Assembly (NCBI RefSeq): GCF_023898315.1
Contig: NC_064616.1
Location: 545,095,602-545,159,601, forward strand
Source of the DNA: Schistocerca nitens
Lineage: Eukaryota; Arthropoda; Insecta; Orthoptera; Acrididae
Length of the DNA: 64,000 nt
Direction of reading: 5' to 3'
In this document: positions 45,231 through 56,209 of the stretch, piece after piece
Position numbering within the stretch: position 1 is the stretch's first letter
How the letters are laid out: every line of letters starts with the position of its first letter
The notes under the pieces: generated by a model
What the model was told of the DNA's origin: nothing
What the model saw: the letters and a program-made list of their open reading frames with translations, nothing else
Database searches by the model: none
Made by a program: the position numbers and the translations under genes

Positions 45231-45234
45231 ATTC

Positions 45235-45430
45235 AAAAAATGTTCAACTGTGTGGGAATTCCTAAGGGACAAAACGGCTGAAGTCATCGGTCCCTTGACT
45301 TACACATTACTTAAACTAACTTATACTAAGAACAACACGCACACACCTGCCGGAGGAAGGACACGAACCTCTGGCGGGAGGGGCCACGCTGTGCGTGACA
45401 TGGGGCCTCAAACGGCGCACCCATTCCTCA
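45235..45430 (-). mobile_element. tRNA-derived SINE, fourth family (D)
   Basis: On the plus strand it starts TGTTCAACTGTGTGGGAATT, then CCTAAGGGACAAAACGG, ACTTAAACTAACTTATACTAAG, and a head region with ACACGAACCTCTGGCGGGAGG (B-box region of the minus-strand tRNA-like part). It resembles a common orthopteran SINE by memory. The end near 45430 is eroded. Confidence 0.65.
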
Positions 45431-45449
45431 CGGCTTTATCAGATTCCAA

Positions 45450-46480
45450 CTACTGAATAATGTGAATGAAGTTAAGCGTTAAAGTAGGATGAAACATGAT
45501 AATCCATTATATCGAAATAGCCCTTGTCTTAGATGATATGGTGGTGGAACATTTGCAAAGAAAACTTAGAGAATGTGGCTTTTAAATTTCTTGGTCATGT
45601 TCTAGTATTAGAGGAGAGATTTCAAGCTATGGAGTGGGTGAAACAAGTGATTACGGCGGGTGATAGGTACTTGTATTCGTGTGACAGTGCTCTAAAAGGC
45701 GCCTCCGAGGAGTACCTTGAGCGGCTACGGAGAGATCGACCTATAATAGTAAAGTCCTAATAATGTATTTACAGAGGTAAAAAATTTTCGATTCACTTAA
45801 CGAAGACCAGGGATTCAGTGATTAAGAGGACATAGCATTACTAACTGCAAGTTTATTGTTAAGAGACGTAGAAAGATGTTTCTGCTTTGTATGTGTGACA
45901 GAACCATTTGAGATTACCTTCTTATTGCGCGTTTAAACGTTAGGTGAAACTGGACAACATTCAAGAATGCTGTACAGTACGATTTGGACTGATCCCATGT
46001 GTTGACGAAAAATGTAAGATACGAGAAAGCCCCAACGCGCTTAAATAACCGTGGCAAGTACTCCTACAGCAATTAACCTCACCATACACTTAAATTTAGC
46101 CAAAGACTAATTATAACTGGACGAAGCAAAAATGAGCACTAGGAGAGCCATGCGTGGAACGTTCAACGAAATCGAAAGTATTATTCTATCTATCAATGTG
46201 AAAGAAAAAAGAATTTACGTTCCCAATTTAAATCAAGAAACAGATCAAAGGCATCTATAGCTTACCTCGGTGACAGTATTGCACACAAAAGTACAATGAC
46301 AGAGTGCCGAATTCTGAAATACTTTTTTCCGAAATCGTTTCACTGTGAAAGATTTGAGTAAATTTCCTCGTTCCAAACGCCATTCAAACAACAAATGGTC
46401 ACAGCAAAATAAATGAGCCGTGCATAGAGAATCAACTAAAAGAGCCTCAGACTGCTGGACATCTTGTCCGTCAGATTATT
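45450..46480. other. No recognisable gene
   Basis: Short frames only. The 75-residue plus-strand frame at 45533-45760 contains EERFQAMEWVKQVI, but no family or splice context is evident. Confidence 0.3.
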
Positions 46481-46499
46481 TATGATACAGAAAATAACA

Positions 46500-47640
46500 G
46501 CGCTCCTATCACACTTCCCTGGCCCACTCCTGACGATACCCGCTCTCTGATGAACACTCGCCGTCGAGGACATCGTACTTGGTTCTGCTATTTAAGAATT
46601 CTTTGAACCCCTCACATACCAAGGAACCTATTCCGTATGCTGGTACCTTCGGTAACAGTCTGCAGTGAGACACTGTGCCAAATGTTTTTCGGAAATCTGC
46701 AAATAGGTAATTTGCCTGCTGTCCTTCATCCACAGTTCGCAGTGTGTCACGTGACAAAAGAGGAAGCTGAGATTGTCACGAGCGATGCATTCTAAAGCCG
46801 TGTTAATATGTCGTCAGAAGTTTTTCCGTCTCAAGGGAAATAATTACGCAGCTAACGGATGTTAACGATTTTAGTGCGTAGTTCTGCGAGTCCGTTCGTT
46901 TGCCCTTCTTATCTACAGGAATCACCTGCACATTTTTTAAGTCACTTGTGACTTCTCGCTGGGCTACAGATTCGTGATAAATGCAAGCTAAGTAAGCGCC
47001 AGTATCGTAGAGTACTCTTTGTAAAACGGAACTAGGGTTTTATCCGGTCCTGGCTTTTAACTCTTTCAGTTTTGTCTCTAAGTTAGTGTTGCCTATTACT
47101 ATTACCTCCATACAGGAACCTGATGGATGCTCAAACCACGGTATGTTTGTACGATTCTCCTGCGAGATCGATTTCTTAAACGTGAAGTTAGAAACTTGGG
47201 CTTTCATGTTGCTATCCTCCACTGACAGGCCTGATTGGTAAATGAGTAACTGAAGAGAAACTTAGCCCGGCTTACCGATTTTACGTAGGACCAGAATTTT
47301 CTGGGGTTCTCGGTAACACCTTTTGCTAAAGTATGATGGAGGAAGTCGTTGATACCCATCTTTATAGAGACGTATGAAACTCTACAAAATTTTGCCAATT
47401 GCCATTTGCACGTTCTCTTTTGAACCGAGAGTGCAACAGTCTTTGCTTCCTCAGCATTTTCCGAATTTCGATGTCAAACCGCTGTGAGCATTTTTCGTCT
47501 GTATTACACTTACTCTGCTCAAACTTCTCGAGAGCACACTTTGCAACAAGTTCAAACTTTACCTATGATTCCTCTATGTCCGTCGTACTGGGATTAAATT
47601 ATGTCCATTCATTGTCTAGGTGGGATGCTAATAAAGCTTT
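46500..47640 (-). pseudogene. LINE relic: linker and N-terminal half of RT
   Basis: Minus-strand frames in order: a linker with ENPRKFWSYVKSVSRAK (47398-47204), LKELKARTG (the position of the usual KSPGPDG), LYDTGAYLACIYHES, VIPVDKKGKRTDSQNYALKSLTS, and YLFADFRKTFGTVSHCRLL ending by 46509. These follow Jockey/CR1-type RT order. Many breaks are present, and the catalytic FADD block is lost through 3' truncation. Its 5' end abuts the 3' tail of the next LINE. Confidence 0.75.
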
Positions 47641-47649
47641 ATCTGCTTT

Positions 47650-49500
47650 TCTACATCTACATGATTACTGTACAATTCACATTTAAGTGCTTGGCAAAGG
47701 GTTCATCGAACCACAATCATACTATCTCCCTAACATTCCACTCCCGAACAGCGCGCGGGAAAACGAACACCTAAACCTTTCTGTTCGAGCTCTGATTTCT
47801 GTTATTTTATTTTGATGATCATTCCTACCTATGTAGGTTTGGCTCAAAAAAATATTTTCACATTCGGAAGAGAAAGTTGGTGACTGAAATTTCGTAAATA
47901 GATCTCGCCGCGACGTAAAACGTCTTTGCTTTAATGACTTCCATCCCAAATCGCGTATCATATCTGCCAAACTCTCTCCTCTATTACGTGATAATACAAA
48001 ACGAGCTGCCCTTTTTTGCACCCTTTCGATGTCCTCCGTCAATCCCACCTGGTAAGGATCCCATACCGCGCAGCAATATGCTAACAGAGGACGAACGAGT
48101 GTAGTGTAAGCAGTCTCTTTAGTGGACTTGTTGAATCTTCTAAGTGTCCTGCCAATGAAACGCAACCTTTGGCTCGCCTTCCCCACAATATTATCTATGT
48201 GGTCTTTCCAATTGAAGTTGTTCGTAATTTTTACACCCAGGTACTTAGTTGAACTGACAGCCTTGAGAATTGTACTATTTATCGAGTAATCGAATTCCAA
48301 CGGATTTCTTTTGGAACTCATGTGGATCACCTCACACTTTTCGTTATTTAGCGTCAACTGCCACCTGCCACACCATACAGCAATCTTTTCTAAATCGCTT
48401 TGCAACTGATGCTGGTCTTCAGATGACCTTACTAGACGGTAAATTACAGCATCATCTGCGAACAACCTAAGAGAACTGCTCAGATTGTCACCCAGGTCAT
48501 TTATATAGATCAGGAACAGCAGAGGTCCCAGGACGCTTCCCTGGGGAACACCTGATATCACCTCAGATATACTCAATTATTTTCCGTTTATTACTACGAA
48601 CTGCGACCTTCCTGACAGGAAATCACGAATACAGTCGCACAACTGAAACGATACCCCATAGGCCCGCAGCTTGATTAGAAGTCGCTTGTGAGGTACGGTG
48701 TCAAAAGCTTTCCGGAAATCTAGAAATACGGAATCAACTTGAGATCCCCTGTCGATAGCGGCCATTACTTCGTGCGAATAAAGAGCTAGCTGCGTTGTAC
48801 AAAAACGATGTTTTCTGAAACCATGCTGATTACGTATCAATAGATCGTTCCCTTCGAGGTGATTCATAATGTTTCAATACAGTATATGCTCCAAAACCCT
48901 GCTGCAAACCGACGTCAATGATATAGGTCTGTAGTTCGATGGATTACTCCTACTACCCTTCTTAAACACTGGCGCGACCTGCGCAATTTTCCAATCTGCA
49001 GGTACAGATCTATCGGTGAGCGAGCGCTTGTATATGATTGCTAAGTAGGGAGCTATTGTATCAGCGTAATCTGAAAAGATTCTACCATAAATACTCTCGT
49101 AGCCTTATTAATTCGTTTATTAACCCTCGTAATCAATGCCCTGTGATGATATCATTGTTACTAATCCCTGTCTCTAATCTGACGCCGTCGAGAAGGACAG
49201 GCACGTTTGTAACTACAAGGTCTAAAATATTTCCATTGCGTGTGGGCTGCCGAACTTGCTGCTCAAGACAGTCCTTGGAAAATGTGTTCAAAAGTACTTC
49301 GCAAGACTCTGTATCTCCTGCAACAAATATCTCAACAGAGACAGTTTTTTTTTTTTTCAGCTGCAACTGACATTGCCACTCCTATGCCGTCTAATCTGTC
49401 TTTCCGATGTATGTTCCATGAATCGCTGAATACTTCAGAGGTCGCAGGAAGTGTAGTTCGCTCTGGAAAGCGGTAGCTTATACAACTTCCGTCTGAGTAA
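47650..49500 (-). pseudogene. Jockey/CR1-like LINE: endonuclease remnant and near-complete reverse transcriptase
   Basis: Minus strand, in order: an endonuclease piece with SWNIHRKDRLDGIGVAM, disrupted by an A-run, then the endonuclease end (NGNILDLVVTNVPVLLDGV). The RT starts at about 49100 with ADWKIAQVAPVFKKGSR and NYRPISLTS, then HGFRKHRFCTTQL, FLDFRKAFDTVPHKRL, SGVPQGSVLGPLLFLIYIND and LRLFADDAVIYR. The C-terminus has TTLVRPLLAYC and VQKRAARFV. The catalytic FADD is intact. Breaks: a TGA after EHILY (near 48877), a TAA after VVINGK (48577-48579), and the endonuclease deletion. The frame 48576-47722 is otherwise open for 284 codons. The 3' tail near 47654 holds short TACATC units. The family is shared with 6062-6660. 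Confidence 0.88.
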
Positions 49501-49611
49501 CATTGGGATACTGCTCCGCAGTAGCAGACAACTGGCAAGAAGACGAGCACGAAGTGCTGTTGTTCGCTTTTTTATGGACTAGTACGATGTATAGTTTGTC
49601 CACTTCAGCGT

Positions 49612-49813
49612 GGAGCCGGCCAGTGTGGCTGAGCGGTTCTAGGCGCTAGTCTGGAACCGCGCGTCCGCTACGGACGCAGGTTCGAATCCTGCCTCGGGCA
49701 AGGATGTGTGTGGTGCCCTTAGGTTACTTACGTTTAAGTAGTTCTAAGTTTCAGGGGACTGATGACCTCAGATGTTAAGTCCCACAGTGCTCAGAGCCAT
49801 CTGAACCATTTTT
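49612..49813 (+). mobile_element. tRNA-derived SINE (family A)
   Basis: Head GAGCCGGCCAGTGTGGCTG, B box GGTTCGAATCC, tail GAGCCATCTGAACCATTTTTT. Flanked by the 9 bp duplication TTCAGCGTG (about 49603-49611 and 49814-49822). Confidence 0.9.
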
Positions 49814-49822
49814 TTCAGCGTG

Positions 49823-50980
49823 ACTCTCCCTTATTATAGTACAATGGCATCTATGCTAATTGTTCTGACACCAGGACAGGCATGAAACCAGGTGCTGCTC
49901 AAACAATTTTCATGTGGACCAAAGCACTCAGCAAGGATCTGAACACCTGCAACATACACTGGTATTCAAAGAGGGACAAATTTGTTTTATTACTATAATT
50001 TGGAGACCCATGGTTACTAGAAGAATTACTCAACCTATTGCGTAACCATAACAGATTTAGCGGAAAGGCCAATAACGAAAAATATGAGGGATTCTAGTTC
50101 ATTTGTAAGCGCAGATTACACATCCTTCACAAGTACCGTTAGCTATTGGAACAAGAACCGGAGAAGTGACGTGAAGTTCTCTCCATCACACACTGTAAGT
50201 GAGATTGCAGAAAATAGGGGCAAAAGCTCTCAACTATTGCGGCCACTCTCTCACGCCATGTTCAGTGGGATTTGAGTAAAATGGTGATCATATTCCCAAG
50301 TATGGAAGTGAAAGCATGTTAGACAGTAGTCGCAAAGCGGCAGGAAAAAGGGCTATAGAGTTAAAATACATTTAACCTTAACGTAATTTTTTAAGTCTCA
50401 CTGGGTCTTCATAAAGCTATTGTAATGTGTTAGTGTAATAGCAGTTAAAACAGAAATTTTACGAGAAACAATGAAATAAATCGACTTTAACAGACTTTAA
50501 AGTCTGTTCATTGTGGTTTGAAATCTTATAAACTCCGTTATTACCATCCCCCAATAGATATGGTCCGGAACTCGGAGGGCTAAATCTGCTTCTGACCACA
50601 AACTCTGCACATTGGCTTCATGCGATTGATGTCACATCAAGTGTCACTTATCAGCAATGATGTTCCGTGTTAACTGCTTTCTTCGTAGAAATCCATAAAC
50701 CTTTAAAAATATAAAACTCTGCTTATGATTAGATTCTAATTTCACATGAAGAACACATATTACGATCAAGCAAATCAAAGAATGGTTTATATACAGAGTC
50801 TTAATCAATAAAAACAATTTTAGCTATGATGTTACTGTTTTTTTTGTATTAAGGAACCAAAACTATTAAATACATATCGTGCAAAAACCTTAGTTGCTAC
50901 TGATGAAGGCGTTAAAAAAATGTTATCAGTCTACACACCTTTTTATTAGTATAGTTGACTGTTAATCAGTATTTTAAACT
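49823..50980. other. No recognisable gene
   Basis: AT-rich spacer DNA. Short frames only; no element signatures. Confidence 0.3.
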
Positions 50981-50984
50981 AAAA

Positions 50985-51430
50985 GACTTGTAACAGTAAG
51001 TTACGACACCGTCTAGATGCTTCCAAAGGCGATGAATCGTTGGGCCGGTACGTTTCACCATTAATTACTGACACGGAAACTTCAGTCCATGTTATTGGTG
51101 ATCCGTCTGAGTCCAGTTTCACTATCGCAAATGGACTTGTAATGTACAGTGTGGTACTGTAGCGTGGCGAGGAACGTTGGCATCTTTGACAGAAGGCGGC
51201 TGCATACCCACGTATGTTGGAAACACAAAACGTAGCGTTTCCCTGTGGGTAACTGTACCACCGGTGACTATAAGCATGCACAGTGCGCGGTTTCCCTATT
51301 TTCGCTACACTTTCTGGACTATCACTGCTACTGGAATTTTTATCTGCATTACGTCGTACTTTCGCTTGAACTGATCATAGAGGGGCAATTAATATCTACA
51401 TTCCTAATCGGTGTATTTCACTTTGTGTGA
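50985..51430. repeat. Unknown repeat (copy 3, spacer)
   Basis: About 80 % identical to 55725-56165 in the same orientation, and to 31700-32130 inverted. Its minus strand keeps a 100-codon frame with VSNIRGYAAAFCQRC, SPRYSTTLYITSP and VINGETYRP, parallel to the frame in the arm copies. It lies immediately before the Tc1 element. Confidence 0.5.
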
Positions 51431-51553
51431 TGGTGCCACGGAATTTGCACATGATGGATTACTTTGCCCTGAAGTTGCCTAAGGCCCACTTTTTCCTCTC
51501 GTAAAGAAATGGTGGAATCACATCGTACCATCGAAAAAATTACAAGTGATTTA

Positions 51554-52975
51554 CACTCCTGGAAATTTAAATAAGAACACAGTGAATTCATTGTCCCAGG
51601 AAGGGGAAACTTTATTGACACATTCCTGGGGTCAGATACATCACATGATCACACTGACAGAACCACAGGCACATAGACACAGGCAACAGAGCATGCACAA
51701 TGTCGGCACTAGTACAGTGTATATCCACCTTTCGCAGCAATGCAGGCTGCTATTCTCCCATGGAGACGATCGTAGAGATGCTGGATGTAGTCCTGTGGAA
51801 CGGCTTGCCATGCCATTTCCACCTGGCGCCTCAGTTGGACCAGCGTTTGTGCTGGACGTGCAGACCGCGTGAGACGACGCTTCATCCAGTCCCAAACATG
51901 CTCAATGGGGGACAGATCCGGAGATCTTGCTGGCCAGGGTAGTTGACTTACACCTTCTAGAGCACGTTGGGTGGCACGGGATACATGCGGACGTGCATTG
52001 TCCTGTTGGAACAGCAAGTTCCCTTGCCGGTCTAGGAATGGTAGAACGATGGGTTCGATGACGGTTTGGATGTACTGTGCACTATTCAGTGTCCCCTCGA
52101 CGATCACCAGTGGTGGACGGCCAGTGTAGGAGATCGCTCCCCACACCATGATGCCGGGTGTTGGCCCTGTGTGCCTCGGTCGTATGCAGTCCTGATTGTG
52201 GCGCTCACCTGCACGGCGCCAAACACGCATACGACCATCATTGGCACCAAGGCAGAAGCGACTCTCATCGCTGAAGACGACACGTCTCCATTCGTCCCTC
52301 CATTCACGCCTGTCGCGACACCACTGGAGGCGGGCTGCACGATGTTGGGGCGTGAGCGGAAGACGGCCTAACGGTGTGCGGGACCGTAGCCCAGCTTCAT
52401 GGAGACGGTTTCGAATGGTCCTCGCCGATACCCCAGGAGCAACAGTGTCCCTAATTTGCTGGGAAGTGGCGGTACGGTCCCCTACGGCACTGCGTAGGAT
52501 CCTACGGTCTTGGCGTGCATCCGTGCGTCGCTGCGGTCCGGTCCCAGGTCGACGGGCACGTGCACCTTCCGCCGACCACTGGCGACAACATCGATGTACT
52601 GTGGAGACCTCACGCCCCACGTGTTGAGCAATTCGGCGGTACGTCCACCCGGCCTCCCGCATGCCCACTATACGCCCTCGCTCAAAGTCCGTCAACTGCA
52701 CATACGGTTCACGTCCACGCTGTCGCGGCATGCTACCAGTGTTAAAGACTGAGATGGAGCTCCGTATGCCACGGCAAACTGGCTGACACTGACGGCGGCG
52801 GTGCACAAATGCTGCGCAGCTAGCGCCATTCGACGGCCAACACCGCGGTTCCTGGTGTGTCCGCTGTGCCGTGCGTGTGATCATTGCTTGTACAGCCCTC
52901 TCGCAGTGTCCGGAGCAAGTATGGTGGGTCTGACACACCGGTGTCAATGTGTTCTTTTTTCCATTTCCAGGAGTG
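51554..52975 (-). mobile_element. Apparently complete Tc1/mariner-superfamily transposon, 1422 bp
   Basis: The ends are inverted repeats sharing CACTCCTGGAAAT and then, after a few mismatches, AAGAACACA. The element is flanked by TA on both sides (51552-51553 and 52976-52977), the standard Tc1/mariner target duplication. It carries one uninterrupted transposase gene on the minus strand. It is the only element in the window with both ends and an unbroken gene, so it is probably young. Confidence 0.92.
51709..52731 (-). CDS. Tc1-like transposase, intact, 340 aa
   Basis: Cut-and-paste transposase. Start ATG at 52731 (MPRQRGREPYVQ) is chosen because 340 residues is the usual family length. The frame stays open upstream to 53058, but that runs through and beyond the terminal repeat. 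Domains: paired-like helix-turn-helix pair at about residues 13-52 (DFERGRIVGMREAGWTYRRI) and 85-118; an arginine-rich linker; then the catalytic core with Asp155 (VVFSDESRF), GIMVWGAISY (193-202), Asp244 (LLFQQDNARPH) and Glu277 (SPDLSPIEHVW). Only 32 residues lie between Asp244 and Glu277, against 34 in classical Tc1 (DD34E). The C-terminus has the usual AAKGGYTLY. No stop or frameshift is visible, so activity is possible but untested. Confidence 0.93.
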   Translation of the reverse strand: MPRQRGREPYVQLTDFERGRIVGMREAGWTYRRIAQHVGREVSTVHRCCRQWSAEGARARRPGTGPQRRTDARQDRRILRSAVGDRTATSQQIRDTVAPGVSARTIRNRLHEAGLRSRTPLGRLPLTPQHRAARLQWCRDRREWRDEWRRVVFSDESRFCLGANDGRMRVWRRAGERHNQDCIRPRHTGPTPGIMVWGAISYTGRPPLVIVEGTLNSAQYIQTVIEPIVLPFLDRQGNLLFQQDNARPHVSRATQRALEGVSQLPWPARSPDLSPIEHVWDWMKRRLTRSARPAQTLVQLRRQVEMAWQAVPQDYIQHLYDRLHGRIAACIAAKGGYTLY

Positions 52976-52999
52976 TATTTAAGTGAAGAACCTCTCTTA

Positions 53000-53400
53000 A
53001 CTCTGCTGTTGTGTTTGGATCTGTGTGATCCGAAATTGCTATAAATTTCGTTTCTCATACTTTAAATTTCAAAATATGAAATTAGGTGACGTTGTCTAAA
53101 AGTGTAAGGGCAGGATGTGGTTAAAAAAAGTTTTAAAATATTTTAAGTCATCTGATCATAATCATATTGTGAAGTTACATTCTTTCTCGTTGTCTCATAT
53201 TTTATAGTACTAATGACTTTCATTGCTCTTACTTACTCTCAACCCTCAACAAGTCAACGTAGGTGCTTCGTTTACAACAGGGGACAAGTCATTACGAGTT
53301 CTCAACTGTTCGAATTATCCATTGTTTCTGCTCAGTTTGTGTTCTTTATCATTTGTGATTAGGCTGAACTAAGACATCACGTCGATTACGTAATTGACAG
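53000..53400. other. Possible upstream part of the piggyBac element
   Basis: No gene. AT-rich sequence between the Tc1 element and the piggyBac relic. A TTAA-flanked piggyBac terminus was looked for but not convincingly found. Confidence 0.3.
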
Positions 53401-55160
53401 ACGGTGAGTTGGAAGAATTAGTAAACAGCTCAACAGATGAAGGATCGCTTTGCGAGTTCTAAGATTATATCAGTAATTCAACTGAAATAGAGTGTTTTGA
53501 TAACATTGGCGACAGTATACAGTCTGTTCAAAGTAGGGTTGAGACTTCTATCTCTAAAAACGGGAACAGAGAATGGCAATTGTAGCCACCAGCTCCACAC
53601 GGCCGCCTACTTACTTCGAACGTCATCAGGAGTACTCCGGCAGTTACCAGATACGCAAGCAGCAAAATGAGTTATGTAAAAATTTCATTTGCAGTATTAT
53701 CTTCTACAGCACTTCAGAATGAAATAATAGACATGTGAATGTTGAGGGTCAACGAGCTTATGGTAAACAATGGACAGACATTGATGATTCTCTTTTCCAC
53801 GCATACTTAGGACTCCTGTTCCTTGCGGGTGTATGTCGATCACATGGGGAATCTACAAAAAGTTTGTGGGATAAGGATACCGGGCGGAACTTATTTAGAG
53901 TCAGTATGTCGCTAGAAACATTCTATAAAACATCGCGAGTCTTGCGATTTGATAAGAAATCCATAAGAGGGGAAAGACGATGTACTGATTAACCCGTCGG
54001 AATTCGCAGTACCTGGGGGGAGTGGTTAGAAGTCCTCCCTAAACTGTATAACCCAGGAGAAAATGTGACCGTCGACGAGCAGCTGGTAGCATTTAGAGGC
54101 CGCTGTCCACTCAAGCAGTACATCACAATCAAACCGGCAAAATAAGGGATCAAGATATGGACTCCGTGTGACAGCAAAACTTCGTATATACTGAAAGACT
54201 AAATTTATACAGGAACGGAGAGGGGGGCTTCACCAGAAAAAAATCGTGGAATGAGAGTAGTTGCTGACCTGACATCTTATTTGCGAAGTAAGAATGTAAC
54301 ATGTGACGATATTTCTACGACATACAATTTGGGACAGCTGGGCCAGAATAATAAACTAACAATATTAAGAAACATACGGAAAAATAAACCGGAGCTTGCA
54401 CAAAATAACATCAGGAAGGAGGTTCATAGCATTTCATTTTACTACACAAATACCGAGCGAGGTGGCGCAGTGGTTAGCACACTGGACTCGCATTCGGGAG
54501 GACGACGGTTCAATCCCGTCTCCGGCCATCCTGATTTAGGTTTTCCGTGATTTTCCTAAATCGTTTCAGGCAAATGCCGGGATGGCCCCTTTGAAAGGGC
54601 ACGGCCGATTTCCTTCCCAATCCTTCCCTAACCCGAGCTTGCGCTCCGTCTCTAATGACCTCGTTGTCGACGGGACGTTAAACACTACCCACCACCTACT
54701 ACACAAATGACACTACAGTGGTTAATTATATTTCTCGAAGAAATAAGAATGTTGTACCAATGAGCACTCTCCGCCATGGTGGCGAAATAAGAAGCCAAAA
54801 ATGAATTTAGATTATAATTTCACCAAAGGGGCTGTAGACACACTCAGTCGGCTAACAGGTACATATACATGCAAACGAAAAACCAATAGATGGCCCATGA
54901 CAATTTTCTACAATTCTCTTGAGGTAGCTGCTTATAATGCATATATCTTGTGAACTTCGATTGACGCTAACGGGAATGCAAGAAAATGGATGCAAAGAAA
55001 ATATTTTTGGAGAAGCTTGGGAAGTCACAGGTTGCATAGCACAATGCATCACGGGAGCGTTTTCCAAGACCAGAAGATTCTTCGAGAATGGGCAGGATCA
55101 CCCAAGACCCTGGAGGAGTGGCAGTTGTAGCTATACCAGTAGTAACAAGAAATTCTGCTA
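53400..55160 (+). pseudogene. piggyBac-like transposase, crossing the inner edge of the right arm
   Basis: The plus strand reads, across frames, an acidic N-terminus (LEELVNSSTDEGSLCEF) and then HAYLGLLFLAGVCRSHGE, LWDKDTGRNLFRVSMSLETF and RFDKKS. The catalytic region VTVDEQLVAFRGR (first Asp) and IKIWTPCDSKTSYIL (second Asp) follows, then MRVVADLTSYLRSK, FYTN, DTTVVNYISRRNK, AVDTLSRLTGTY and RWPMTIFYNSLEVAAYNA. There are several stops. A SINE (54452-54697) splits it between FYTN and DTTV. The frame runs without interruption across 53879, the inner edge of the inverted repeat, whereas the left-arm copy is cut there. So here the right arm has the original junction. Confidence 0.82.
54452..54697 (+). 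mobile_element. tRNA-derived SINE (family B), right arm only
   Basis: Full-length: head CGAGCGAGGTGGCGCAGTGG, B-box region GGTTCAATCCC, body TCCTGATTTAGGTTTTCCG and CGGCCGATTTCCTTCCC, 3' end GACGGGACGTTAAACACTACC. The target duplication is TACTACACAAAT on both sides (54440-54451, 54697-54708; the shared T at 54697 is ambiguous). The left arm has the unfilled site, a single copy, in the piggyBac relic near 33135-33147. Confidence 0.93.
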
Positions 55161-55599
55161 AACTTTAACATTGTAAGTTCTGTTGGTTAGTTTGGGGTTG
55201 GGGACCAAACAGCGAGGTCATCGGTCGCAATTAGTTCTGTCCTTCAAGCAATGACAATAAAAGACACTTGTTTTGTGTAATAAACATGTATGAAAAACAC
55301 TCGTCGCCTACTTGTGTCCAAACTGCAGTCAGTAAGAAGGAAAGAATGTGACATGGGAAGAGGACAGATGGTCGTATACAATGACATTTTGGTGGAAATG
55401 TCTGTTGTTCCTTACATACGTTGCATGAATATGAAAATAATAAATTTTCCTTATTGAAATTCCGTGTATGATTATTATTACATTTCTTATTATTACTATT
55501 ATTATTATCTCTATGATCATTAACAACATAACAACATCATGAAGTATAACATCAATGTCGAAGGCTTGCAACTGTACGAAAAATACGTGCGAGTAGAAG

Positions 55600-56165
55600 T
55601 TTTTATAAGCATTTTATTTTGTCGGGTAGTACTGACCCGAATAATGCATTTTTATAGTAAAAGCGAACACAACAGGACGACACACCTGTTTATACGTATC
55701 GCTGACTGTCAGCATTTCAAACTAAGAATGTCATTACAGTACGTAACCGGACGTCGTCTGCATGGCTCCAAAGGCGCTGGATCGATAGGCCGGTATGTTT
55801 CACCATTAATTATTGATACGCAAACTCCAGCCCATGTTGCTGGTGATGCATATGAGTCCAGTTTTCTTATCGACAGGGGACTAATGATGTACGGTGTGGT
55901 ACTGTAGCGTGGCGAGGGACATGGGCATCTTTGACAGATGGTTGTTGCATGTCCACATATATTGGAAACACAAACCATAACGTTGCACTGTGGGTATCTG
56001 TGTCAGCTGTGACTACATGAATGCGCTGTGCAAGAGTTCCCTGTTTTCGCTACACTTTTTCAACTATCACTGCTGTTGGAACTTTTAGCTGCACGACGTC
56101 GTACTTTCGATTGAACTGACCATAGAGGGGCAATAACTATCTACGTTGCTAACCGGTGTATTTGT
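55600..56165. repeat. Unknown repeat (copy 2, right arm)
   Basis: Mirror of the left-arm copy with very few differences, plus a palindrome CGGGTAGTACTGACCCG at about 55622-55638. The minus-strand frame 55978-55709 again carries VSNICGHA, CQRC, SPRYSTTPYIISP and INGETYRP. No family recognised. Confidence 0.45.
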
Positions 56166-56209
56166 ACTTTGTTTCAGTACCCGAAGCATCTGCGTAATAT
56201 TTTCGCATT

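Noticed and set aside
52976..53058. Upstream extension of the Tc1 transposase frame to 449 residues
   Set aside because: The extra residues lie upstream of the family-length start and run through the terminal repeat and beyond the element; the ATG at 52731 gives the normal length and N-terminus.
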